A stretch of 62,000 bases of DNA from contig NC_081411.1 of NCBI RefSeq assembly GCF_030272615.1, positions 833,766,136 to 833,828,135 of the forward strand, read 5' to 3'. The notes under the pieces are model-generated. The model ran no database searches and was not told where the DNA came from. It saw only the letters and a program-made list of their open reading frames with translations. The stretch is from Cryptomeria japonica (lineage: Eukaryota; Streptophyta; Pinopsida; Cupressales; Cupressaceae). A program made the position numbers and the translations under genes. Positions 52,849 through 62,000 of this stretch are shown piece after piece (the first letter of the stretch is position 1; each line of letters opens with the position of its first letter).

Positions 52849-55146
52849 TTGGAAGGAAAAAACTGCGTAGATGTCGAAGATGGTGATCAATCAAAGGAGC
52901 ATATCGAATCAAGTAGAAGATTGAAGGATCAAGACATATCCCGCAATGGGTCTATGAAGGCAGAAGATGGGTGGAAAAATGCCTACAAGAATAGGGAAGT
53001 GTTGAATTTCAAGAAGCAAGAAACCAAGGTCAACCTCAAAACCATTTTCAGCACAAGTGGGATCATTATGAAGGGCAGGCCCAATAGCAACAGTATGATC
53101 AGAAACTGCAAAAGGGGAATCGATTTAGGAAAAACTAGATTGCAATCTTAATAGATAAGAATGGCTTTAGAAAAGGATGGTATGGACAATTTTGGCATAA
53201 AATCAATTCAAATGCAAACACATTCAACAATTGGTGAAGCAAGCTCTATCCTAATAAGGAACCAATGAATGGGGTGCACACAAGCAAGACATGGATAGGA
53301 ATAGAAAAGAAAGAAGTAGTAGGGGGCCATTCTAGCAGAGATTTGAAATGGAGAAACCTTTAGGTTGAAGAGAAACGTCTTAATTCAGATGGAAGAGGAA
53401 TGCCTTCCTTGGAAAATCTTGCACTAGAACCGTTGTATGGGGGCAGATTGGGACAACCTCCCCTTCATCTGAAGCAAAAGCGGATTGGACATCACAGGAA
53501 TAAGGACCATTGGTCGAGAGGAGAAAAGCAAGAATTCAAACCAATGAGAGGTATAACGATAATGTTTTTTAGAAATATTAACTTATCGGTGATCACATAA
53601 ATATATAAAGAAAGAGTCGTGTTCATAAAATGGAGGGGGGGTTCTAGTCAAGCGAAGTCATTTGTCAAATGGCTACACATTCATTTTGACAATCAAGTGA
53701 GTGTTATGACCCCTCCCAATGATTTCTTTTTTATATAATGCATAGATAAGGAATCAAGAAAATAAATAATGGAGGGAGAACCACTCTTTTTTTGAAAATC
53801 GAGTATTCCTTAAAACAAAGTGGATCCCTAACTTCAATCCATGGGAATGCAAGTTCAAAACAAAACCCTTGTGGATCTCATTGGATGGCCTTCATGTCGA
53901 ATATTGGTCCATGGAGGCCCTAGTTGAAATAGGGAATACCCTAGGGAATTTTTTGGGTTTAGAAGAAAACTTTTTAAATGGAACAAAGCATCTTAAATAT
54001 TGCATCCTCATGGAAGCCATAGAGAGTGAAGGAGCACTTGATGATTTGGAATTGCTCACAACAAATGGAAAATGGATCCAAAGGATGGAGGTGGATACGA
54101 TGCAAGGGGATGGCAAATGTGTGCTACACAAACACATGGCTCCTAGCTATTAAAAGAGTTGTGAGATGGTAATTATAACCCTTGATACAAACCCCCTAAT
54201 CCAAAGTAAAAGTCAAAATATGGATTCGGAGTTGGACAAGGGTAAGGAAATTGAGAGATTCTCTGATAAAAAGGACCCTTCATCAAACCACCTAACAAGG
54301 TCGCAGGAGCACCTTGATGATCCACCCTTTTACAATTAGGATATTGGCTATGCAATGAGACAAAAGATCTCAAAGGATGAGGAGGTCCTTCAGGGCAGAG
54401 AGGACAATTTTAAAAGGGAATTTGAACTAATGCAAAAGCTTCAATCAGAGATCAATACTACTCACAACCAACAACAGAAAATACTTCTACTATTAGGGGA
54501 TACATTAACACTTCAAACAAAGTTAAACTATCAGATCAAAGAGTTGCCTTTAAAATGTAAAAAAATGGCGACAAAGGAGGATCTAATCCTTAATAATCCC
54601 ACGGGAATTGAAGGATCAATGTATGAGGATTGGATCCAAACAAAGGAAGGAGAAATTAGAGAAGAAGAGCCTATTCTTGCAGGAGGGATTGCTAGCTCTA
54701 AGGCACACAAAGGTTATGGGGTTAGGGCAATCAAAGCAAGATGAGGACATGACGGAAATGGAATTTATCTCTGAGGTCATGGGGATCTCTAAGGATCAAT
54801 CTGAAATGGTCAATTCCAAACAAAAAGGGATGGAAGGTAGGGATTAGAAAGATAACAATTTCTTTCTAACATAGTGGAGGAAGAGGATATCAAAGACTGT
54901 GAGTGAGAACACTTAAGATGGTAGACTCTACAAAAGGGAAAGAAAATTCTCAAGATGTTTTCTTAAAGACAAGTATCAAGCAAACTCCATCTACTAAACC
55001 AAATCCAGACTATGGAATAAAAGCTAACAAGAAAGTAGGTAGGAAATATTTACACACGATGATAGCCAAAGTTGGAGAGGTAGAAGATAAGAAGAAAATT
55101 ACTGAGTTGTTAGGTACAAGGAAGGGTAACCCCTTCCCTAGGTGCC
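52849..55146 (+). pseudogene. LINE ORF1 (DUF4283)
   Basis: The N-terminal frame (52849-53151) is charged and unstructured. The DUF4283 domain spans about 53610-54110 ('ERVVFIKW', 'KTKWIPNFNPWECKFKT', 'LWISLDGLHVEYWSMEAL', 'IGNTLGNFLGL'). The C-terminal part 54355-55146 includes a coiled-coil-like stretch ('REDNFKREFELMQKLQSEI'). In-frame stops occur near 53738 and 53768. It is a different copy from the ORF1 at 51140-52500. Confidence 0.8.
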
Positions 55147-55159
55147 ATGATGCTCCTTT

Positions 55160-55164
55160 ATTGG
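55160..55164. repeat. target site duplication ATTGG (left)
   Basis: Identical to 56328-56332. The duplicated bases include the TGG codon of 'YWNVRG'. Confidence 0.92.
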
Positions 55165-56327
55165 TGTAAAATGGAAAATTGAACCTTAGTGGTTCCTCAC
55201 CTAGGAGAGAGAAAGGAAACCACTAGGATGATTTTCACTTGGGAGATACTTTATATTCAAAAGAGTGGTTGAATCCACTAGATCCAAATCTAAGGGGAAT
55301 AAGGATGTGAATACCAAGTGGATTGCAAGGGTTAGAATGCAATTTGCCCTCTTTTGTAAATAGATATGTTGACTTGTTGACTATGTAGAAAAGGGAGACA
55401 AAATGGGTGAAATAAGGAGCTATCGGTTCGGGATCACGTTGTAACTTTGGATCTGAGATATTTAGACTAATATGGATCTGCCTTGCAAATTTGGAGAAAA
55501 TTCGTTGGGACCAAGTTGAAAGTGTACTTGGTCCTCCAAAAAATTCACGCACCGAAAGGGTTTTTCTGTCTCTACAAATGAAGCCCAAACCTACAATTAT
55601 AGCTATGCATCTACAACCTACACCAAAAAAAGAAGGGAAGAAGGGTTGTGGATAGGGGTTTGCCTCAATCAAACCCCAATTAAGGAATCAACCTTGAAAG
55701 AAAGTAATTGCAAATGCTTAAATGTAAATGATAGAAATGTATACCTTGTAGATCTACAAATTGATGATGATGGTTGCTTTGCTTCTTTAATGTAATCACA
55801 AATGTTGTATGAAATGGCATGTAACATGACAAAACCCTAACAAACACACACATGCTTGCAAACGAATGTTGTAATGTTGCTCCAATGGATGAATGAAGAG
55901 GACACGTGAAGAAGAGAACTTGATGAATGCTTGAAGGCATTCCTCTTGAATTTCTCATATTCTCCTTATCCTTGTATATCAAATGAGGGAAATGAATCTC
56001 CTTTTTATACCTGCCTAAGAGGATTATTTTTTATCTCACTAAAGGTTGACATCGGGGAGATTAAATCCTGAAAAGCAAACTGGGTTCAAGGGTCGGATGG
56101 ACCTATCTTAGGGCCACCTAAAGAGGGAGGGACAGGGGCACCATGCCCCTATCCTGCCCTATTTTGGGGCCTGAATAGGGTCCTGAGGTGATATTAGGGT
56201 TGAAACAGGAGGAGATTCAGAATGAAGGTGCAGAGAGGGGCCTCAATTAAATAGGGAGATGCAGTCGCAAAGGTGAGGACCTAAAATGCAGTCAAAATTT
56301 CAAGGGTCGCAATTTTATGATGCTACA
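55165..56327. mobile_element. solo LTR (1163 bp) inserted in LINE ORF2
   Basis: Starts TGTAAAATGG and ends TGCTACA, flanked by exact 5-bp duplications. Removing it with one duplication copy restores an uninterrupted LINE endonuclease frame, so the boundaries are precise. No coding is recognised; the 145-codon minus-strand frame 55235-55672 is not supported. The orientation is unknown. Confidence 0.92.
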
Positions 56328-56332
56328 ATTGG
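56328..56332. repeat. target site duplication ATTGG (right)
   Basis: Partner of 55160-55164. Confidence 0.92.
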
Positions 56333-57499
56333 AATGTCAGGGGTTTAAATGTCCCTAACAAAAGGCATTTGGTCAAGCGTAGGATTGGCTTGACCAAAGC
56401 AAAAGCAATCATACTTCAAGAAACAAAGTTATCATATCTTGAATTAGAGTACTTCACTAGGCAATTTAAACAATGGAAAGTAGAGGGGGTGCAAGCAGTA
56501 GGGGCTTATGGGGGTCTGGTGATGTTATGGGAATCCTCTTTAGTTGAGAAGCTGGGATCTAGCAGTAATTGGATAGGGGGAATCTCAGTAGTCTACAATC
56601 CAATATGAAGTTTAAATTGATTAATGTATATATGATGGTTCATAGGGGTAGGAAAAGAGAGTCGTGGGGTGAACTGAATATTTTCTTTGACAATAACTCC
56701 TTGTATCAGAATATTATTAGAGGAGATTTCAATTCCATTATGAGGCAGGAGGCTAAAAAAGGGGGCATAATGAGACCTAATCAATCGCAACAGGACTTCA
56801 ATGATTGGGTAGCTAGAAATGGGTTGATGGAGATTGAGACAAGTGGAGGAACATATACATGGACTAATAGGAAACTAGGGTTCAATAATATATCCAGGAA
56901 GTTGGATAGGCTCTTTTTTAAAAGGAGATCTAGCATCCTTTTCTCACATCTTGGAAGGCTCCATTCTTCCTTGCTCCGGTTCAAACCATTATCCAATTCA
57001 ACTCCTAGTCAAGGGGGGTGAAAAACAACATAGATTTCCATTTAGGTTTGAAAACATGTGATGGAAAGATGACAGTCTTTTGAATCTAATTGATATTTGG
57101 TAGAAGGAGGAAGAATTTGAACTGTTCAAGCTTTTCTGTTTCACCTCAAAATCAAAGCATGTGAAACATAGATTGATATCCTAGAACAAGGAATAGTTTA
57201 AAGATATTTTTGTCACCAAATAAGAGTTAGAGGAGGATATGAAGCAGCTAAATGAATTTGTGCTAACCAATGGAATGGATCAAACTAGCTTTCTCATGGA
57301 AAAGGAGTTGATGAGTGATTATGAACATATATTATCTAAGGAGGAGATATTCTTGAGGCAAAAATCTAGGGATGTCTAATTATCAAAGTGAGACATAAAC
57401 ACAAAATACATCCACAATGTGACTAAGTAGAGGAGGGATTTCAATAGAATCTTTAAGATTAAGAAAAGTGGCAGTTCCTATGTTGAAAAGCATTAGGAG

Positions 57500-58900
57500 A
57501 TAGCTACAGTAACAATGGACTTCTTTAGTCAATTTCTCAACAACTTTGGAGGATTTGATTATGTAAAACAAAACAAAATCCTAGATCAGATTCCCAAATT
57601 GGTGAATGATAGACAGGATAAAGATTTGAATGTCAGAATTTTGTTTGAAGAAGTGGAGTTGGAAATTGAACAATTACATCCAAATAAGGCCCTTGGTCTG
57701 AATATCTTTCGTGTACTAGCTTCTTTCACAAGTGCTAGCATATTATAGGAAGGGATTTTGTGGAGGCCTTTGAAGCAACAACAAAATTGGGTAGAATACT
57801 GCAAGATATAAATGACACCTTCATTGCTCTCATCCCAATGAAAGATAAGGTGACTGAACTAGGGGATTTTAGGTCAATCTCACTTTGCACACAACTTATA
57901 AAGTCTTGGCAAAAATAATGGCAAAGAGGAATGAACCAGTGTTGTCTCACATTATCTCAGAATAGTAAATGTGCCTTGTTCCAAGGAGATCAATTCTAGA
58001 TGTAGTCATCATTGTCTAAGAAGCAATTCATTCTCTTCAAAGTAATCGCAACACAGACATGCTTATCAAACTAAATATCAAAAAATCCTATGACAAATTG
58101 GACTCGAGATTCTTATGTAAAACTTTGGTGGCTTTTGGATTTGATAAACAATAGGTAAACTAGGTTTAAATTTGTATCTCCACCTCTAGGTATTTAGTAT
58201 TGGTTAATGGATCAACAAAATGTTTCTTTGAGGTTTCAAGGGAATTGATACAAGGGGATCCTCTCTCTACTTTCATGTTCATTATAACGGAATAATCATT
58301 AGGAAGATCAATTAAAAGAGCACAAGTAGAGGGACTCATCAAAGGAGTGCAGGTGGCTAGTTATTTACAAGCCATCACCCATCAATAGTTTGCAGATGAT
58401 ATATTTCTCTTTGGTTTAACAAAGAAAAAGGAAGCTGGAAAATTCAACTTTTTAGATCTATTGAGTCAGTATACGATTGCATCTGGATAGGAGGTTAATC
58501 TTGAGAAATTTGTAACCTTCTTTTTCTCTCACTCCTAGGAAAGAAGTGGAGTTATGAGAGTATTGGGATTTAAAAGAGGCACTTTGCCCTGCACCTACCT
58601 AGGTCTCCCAATAGATAAAGGAATGAGAAAAATGAAGTTATGGGACCCTTAAAAAATAAAGGTAGAAAACATATTAGCCTCATGGAAATGGAGGTGGCAC
58701 TCTTAGGTAGGGAGGATCATTATGTTGAAAGCAATAGTTTCTTCTATTCTAATTTATCTGCTTTCCTATCTTGTTCTCACCACTAGAGAAAACCAATTTT
58801 TATCCTAGAAGATGAGGAAGTTCTTTTGGCAAGGGAATGGTGAGAAAGACAAAGTTGTCCTAATATCTTGGGAGAAATTTTGTAGGTCAAAAGAGCTATG
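57500..58900 (+). pseudogene. LINE reverse transcriptase
   Basis: Landmarks in order across shifting frames: 'LHPNKALGLNIF', 'FIALIPMKDKVTE' with 'DFRSISLC', 'ELIQGDPLSTFMFII', the catalytic 'FADDIFLFG' near 58393, and 'TYLGLPIDKG'. These match motifs of the L1-clade RT. Multiple stops are present, and the polymerase is not functional. Confidence 0.9.
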
Positions 58901-59418
58901 AAATGTTGGATTGAGGAATCATCTTTGGCAAAACAAGGCACTAGGTGCAAAATTGATCTAGAAAATGCATTGGGAGCCACAATTAAAGTGGGTCAAGATT
59001 CTACAAGCTAAATACTTGAACATCAATGATTGAATAGACACTCTGAGGGTGGCCAACCCCCCTAAGGGGTCTAGAGTTTAAAATTTTATGATGAGTTACA
59101 AACCAATCATTACAGATCGCTTACCTTGGGATGTGATGGATGGGATTATACCCTCTTTTGGGAAGACTCTCGAGGGGCTATTCGAGCATTGATAGTTTAA
59201 TAAATATGGATCAAACTAAAGGATATCTTAAGCAACACTGTGAATGTTTCCTTAAGGACTGTGTTATTCTCCTAAATAATAATTTGGCATTAGGATGTAA
59301 ATGGAAAGATTTCACCACCCTTTTACATTTGCCTAGGCTAGAGATGGAGAGTCTAATGCTTATCCTCAATGACAGGGCATTAACTCTTAGGAAGGGTAAT
59401 AATAGATTGGTCTAGGCA

Positions 59419-59691
59419 GTGGCTAAAAATGGCCAATTCAATGCAAAGGATGGGTATAGGGTGGTGGTGAAGGATCATCAACAAAGAGTCACTAAGATCC
59501 CAACATTGTTATGTTGGAATAAATATTATTTGCCTAAGGCTAGTGTGTTCTCTTGGGTGGCTTTGCAAAATAGGATCCCAATTACTAATAGGTTTCAAAA
59601 GATGGGTTATGAAGGTCCCTCCTGGTGTGTCCTATGTAAAGGAAGTGAAGAAACTAAGGATCACCTCCTCTTGGGGTGTTCCTTCTCCTAA
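59419..59691 (+). pseudogene. LINE zf-RVT zinc-binding domain
   Basis: 90-codon frame with 'FNAKDGYRVV', 'WNKYYLPKASVFSWVALQNR', 'CVLCKGSEETKDHLLLGC'. This is the zf-RVT domain that follows RT in plant LINEs, with CxxC and HxxxxC ligands visible. Confidence 0.88.
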
Positions 59692-60069
59692 AGGTGTTGG
59701 AGATGGCTATGTGAAAAATTGGGTTGGGTGATTGCCCTACCTAATGATTCGATGAGCCTATTGAAAGGTTGACCAATCAAGACAGGGATGGACTAATTGG
59801 GTAGTCTTTAGATCATATTTCCTTCCATAATTTTGTGGGAACTATGGAAAGAGAGAAACATGAGAATATTTGATGATAAGTCTTTGAGTCATGAGACTTT
59901 CCTTAATAAGGTTGAGGTAGCCATTTGGAGACTACAAATAGCAAAACAGGAAAGCATCCAACAAAAGGGAAATTTTTTAAATGGGATGGTAAAATAAGGC
60001 TTGGGTGGAATGGACTAAAGATTCCTCCTCTCATTGGGGATGGTGGGAAAAGAAGCACATACTGCTAGA

Positions 60070-60239
60070 GCCAAGGTAAAATGGCAACCTTCAGATTGGG
60101 GCAGATTTAAACTCAATTTTGATAGGGTGGCTAGAAAGAATCCTAGGCCTTATAGAGCCAGATGCATCATTAGGTTATGAAATGAGAGTGTTGTTGGTAG
60201 CTTGGCCATCCCATTAGAATAGTGCACTAATAATTGTAG
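60070..60239 (+). pseudogene. LINE RNase H, N-terminal part
   Basis: Reads 'FKLNFDRVARKNPRPYRA' (family NFDG-A--NPGPAG, first catalytic Asp present), 'CIIRL' and a terminal 'CTNNCS', with two in-frame stops. The frame is cut at about 60239 by the insertion and resumes at 61823. Confidence 0.8.
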
Positions 60240-60590
60240 TGTTGTAAATTGTACACCCTTAATTGGGTGGTACAATTCCACACTTAGGTTAGCACCTGCC
60301 TTAGTGTGTTTGCATCTTGCATTTTAATTTCCCTTTAAGCATTTAATTAATTAATTAAATTAAATGTAAATTTTTATTTCATCCCTCTACACATCATAAA
60401 ATTGGGCCCTTTACCCTAAGTGTGCCCCTTTTTATTTTTAATTAATTCATCAAAAGCCCTAATTATGTCCTATTTCAACCTTCAAGGCCGGATTTAACAT
60501 ATCTAGACACCTCAAATCTCCACATCCTTCTGGAATTCACTTTAGAATCACAATATCTTGCTTCCCCAAAAATTTGGCAAAAAGTTGGTC

Positions 60591-60615
60591 GGACCAAGAG
60601 GCAGCCTCTTGGTCC
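60591..60615. other. perfect 25-bp palindrome
   Basis: GGACCAAGAGGC and GCCTCTTGGTCC are exact reverse complements around a single A. Within the insertion. Confidence 0.95.
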
Positions 60616-61417
60616 CGAAATTTTCGCCCCGAATTTTGGGAGCATGATTTGGCGGTATTTTAATGTTTGAATCCAAGAGACTGTGAAATTATATTGATTC
60701 TAGGTCGGCCTATGACCCAAAAATAAAGTTAGGGTTTCATACATATAGCCTTTCCTTTCCTCATTTGAAGGATACAATTCAATTCATGATCAAGCAATTT
60801 GGAAGGAGCCTCTTATGAAGTGAAAATGAAGGTTATGTGGAGTCTACAATCGGCAAATCAAGCATTCATAAAGCATTTGTCAAGTCTCTACCAATCATCT
60901 TCAACATCAATTAGGAGTTTTGACAACATTGAAGAATAATAGGGAATCACCGACTGTTGATTGGCTTGTACCTCTCCCTAGGGGTTTTGTATGGTTTCAT
61001 GTTATTTTAATGTCTTTATATGAGCTTCATAATACTCATTTTCAGATGTACATTCATGCTTTAGATCCATTGTTGCATTGTGGATTGAAGCATTTACATT
61101 TACATTTACACTCATTCAAGGTTTACTCTCAAAAGCATAGGGTAGAACTCTAGATCTACTTTCTTATTCATTTAGAATCTTGCATACACACAAGATTCTT
61201 TCACACACATTTTCAATACATTATCCGCTATTTGTGGAGGTGGAAATCACCAAAATAATGGTTTTGACTAAGGTAAAGCCCTATATAGCCACCCACAACA
61301 TAATTTCCCTTCTTTTGGTGTGTAAGTTGCAGATTCGAGAGCCATACAGGGCTAGAAAGGATAGAGGAGACTAAGGCAAAGTGAACTACCTTTTGTAGAT
61401 CTTCCGAAGACCCCCTA

Positions 61418-61498
61418 GGACCAAGGCATTGGAGGAGGACCAAGGCGCCGCCTCTTGGTCCCGACAAGGACCAAGGTACTGCCTCTTGGTCCTGACAA
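61418..61498. repeat. GGACCAAGG / CCTCTTGGTCC tandem palindromic units
   Basis: GGACCAAGG starts at 61418, 61437 and 61468. The last two are each followed by GCCTCTTGGTCC, giving two tandem 31-bp units related to the palindrome at 60591. Confidence 0.88.
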
Positions 61499-61822
61499 TT
61501 TTTTCTCAAGTTTTTCAAGTGTGGACTATGATCTCTTCTGTAGCTTAGATCCTATCTTGTGGCTTTTTTTTATTTTCGTAACACTATTTTTTCACTATTT
61601 TATTCCAATAGATTTAGTATTCGCAATTTCCAAACCTAATTACACAATGTCAACTCAAACAAGAGGGGAAATAGGACCTCAATCAGTATTCAACCCTCTT
61701 CCTAATAGAATTGAGGTTGGATCTATTGAAGGTTCATCCTCATTTTAGTTTTTTGGTTAATTTGGCTAATTGGTGGTCTTAACCTACTTGGTGTGACCCT
61801 ATTGCCAAATTACACCATCACA

Positions 61823-62000
61823 GTAATATAGAAAAATTTCCTACACTCACTTAGCGATTACTATTTCGTAGAGACTTAGATATCAAAGAGGTGGATATTG
61901 AAGGAGATTAAGAGATAATAGTGAATGTGATTAGAAAGGGGGAGACTCCAAATTGGAAGTTGAATGCAATGGTCGACAGGGTAAAGGAGATTTTGAAAAT
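61823..62000 (+). pseudogene. LINE RNase H, C-terminal part (runs off the window)
   Basis: Continues 'IEKFPTLT', 'LLFRRDLDIKEVDIEGD' (with the catalytic Glu or Asp of the EGDS block), 'EIIVNVIRKGETPNWKLN' and 'MVDRVKEIL'. The Ser of EGDS is replaced by a stop. It confirms that the LINE continues past the insertion. Confidence 0.8.

Larger units (their letters stand above)
55150..57050 (+). pseudogene. LINE ORF2 endonuclease domain, split by a solo LTR
   Basis: ORF2 begins at ATG 55150 ('MLLYW'). After removing 55165-56332 it continues in frame as 'NVRGLNVPNKRHLVKRR' then 'AKAIILQETKL' (catalytic Glu), 'IRGDFNSIM' (Asp/Asn pair) and 'GTYTWTNRK' with 'RKLDRLFF'. These are the APE-type endonuclease landmarks of L1. 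A frame change occurs near 56600. The conserved Asn of 'WNVRG' is the first codon after the insertion. Confidence 0.88.
60240..61822. mobile_element. LTR-type insertion in LINE RNase H (about 1.58 kb)
   Basis: Begins TGTTGTAAATTGTACACCC and ends ACCATCACA. RNase H coding stops just before it and resumes just after it ('SNIEKF' then 'RRDLDIKEVDIEGD'). The target duplication is not clear. It contains palindromes, a TATA-like region near 60740 and a short frame 'MSTQTRGEIGPQSVFNPL' near 61650 that could be a gag start, so it may be an LTR plus a little interior. Confidence 0.65.
52800..62000 (+). mobile_element. L1-type LINE with RNase H, interrupted twice, runs off the right edge
   Basis: Plus-strand non-LTR element in the order ORF1 (about 52850-55146), ORF2 endonuclease (55150-57050 minus the insertion), RT (57600-58900), zf-RVT (59419-59691) and RNase H (60070-60239, resuming at 61823). 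Plant L1 elements with a terminal RNase H domain have this layout. Two later insertions break it: 55165-56327 and about 60240-61822. Many stops and frameshifts show it is old. Its 3' end is outside the window. Confidence 0.87.

Noticed and set aside
55235-55672. 145-codon minus-strand frame
   Set aside because: It lies wholly inside the solo LTR 55165-56327 and has no recognisable domain.
60238-61522. Alternative boundary for the RNase H insertion, with AGTGT repeats at 60238-60242 and 61518-61522
   Set aside because: LINE RNase H coding does not resume after 61522 but does resume at 61823, so this 5-mer match is probably chance.

Overview
The window looks like nuclear DNA of a seed plant, most likely a conifer or other gymnosperm. 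The evidence is long introns filled with decayed retrotransposons, abundant Copia, Gypsy and L1-type LINE remains, large AT-rich LTRs, and almost no host coding sequence. The species cannot be named from the sequence.

The one host gene I can support is VPS53, a subunit of the GARP endosome-to-Golgi tethering complex. It lies on the minus strand, and only its first four coding exons are present: 49922-49970, 24530-24624, 18182-18238 and 17840-17990. The splice phases match exactly and give 117 continuous codons. Intron 1 is about 25.3 kb, intron 2 about 6.3 kb, intron 3 is 191 bp, and intron 4 runs off the left edge (more than 17.8 kb). Most of the window is therefore intron.

Layout from the left: 1-1117 has nothing recognisable. 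A decayed Copia element (1118-5185, minus strand) has a 5-bp target duplication, a primer-binding site (PBS) and a polypurine tract (PPT), but has lost its reverse transcriptase. 5191-8486 holds divergent repeats. A non-coding LTR element (8487-10992) with the same unusual LTR end follows. 10998-16700 holds repeats and LTR pieces, including minisatellite arrays with units of about 57 and 84 bp. VPS53 exons 4 and 3 come next. Intron 2 (18239-24529) holds an internal duplication and a candidate solo LTR (20692-21906). Intron 1 (24625-49921) holds an LTR-type repeat with a 31-bp array, a 1194-codon reading frame of unknown function broken by three stops (29591-33175), a truncated Gypsy element (33345-35760), two candidate solo LTRs and several tandem duplications.

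Upstream of VPS53 (50250-62000) is an AT-rich block, an ORF1-only 'half-LINE' with its own 3' end (about 51120-52690), and a longer L1-type LINE from about 52800 to beyond the right edge. That LINE encodes an ORF1 protein, an endonuclease, a reverse transcriptase and RNase H. One solo LTR splits its endonuclease start (55165-56327, TSD ATTGG), and another insertion splits its RNase H (about 60240-61822).

I found no tRNA, rRNA or CRISPR. The least explained items are the 1194-codon frame, the LTR terminus shared by two elements, and the paired minisatellite-bearing LTR repeats.
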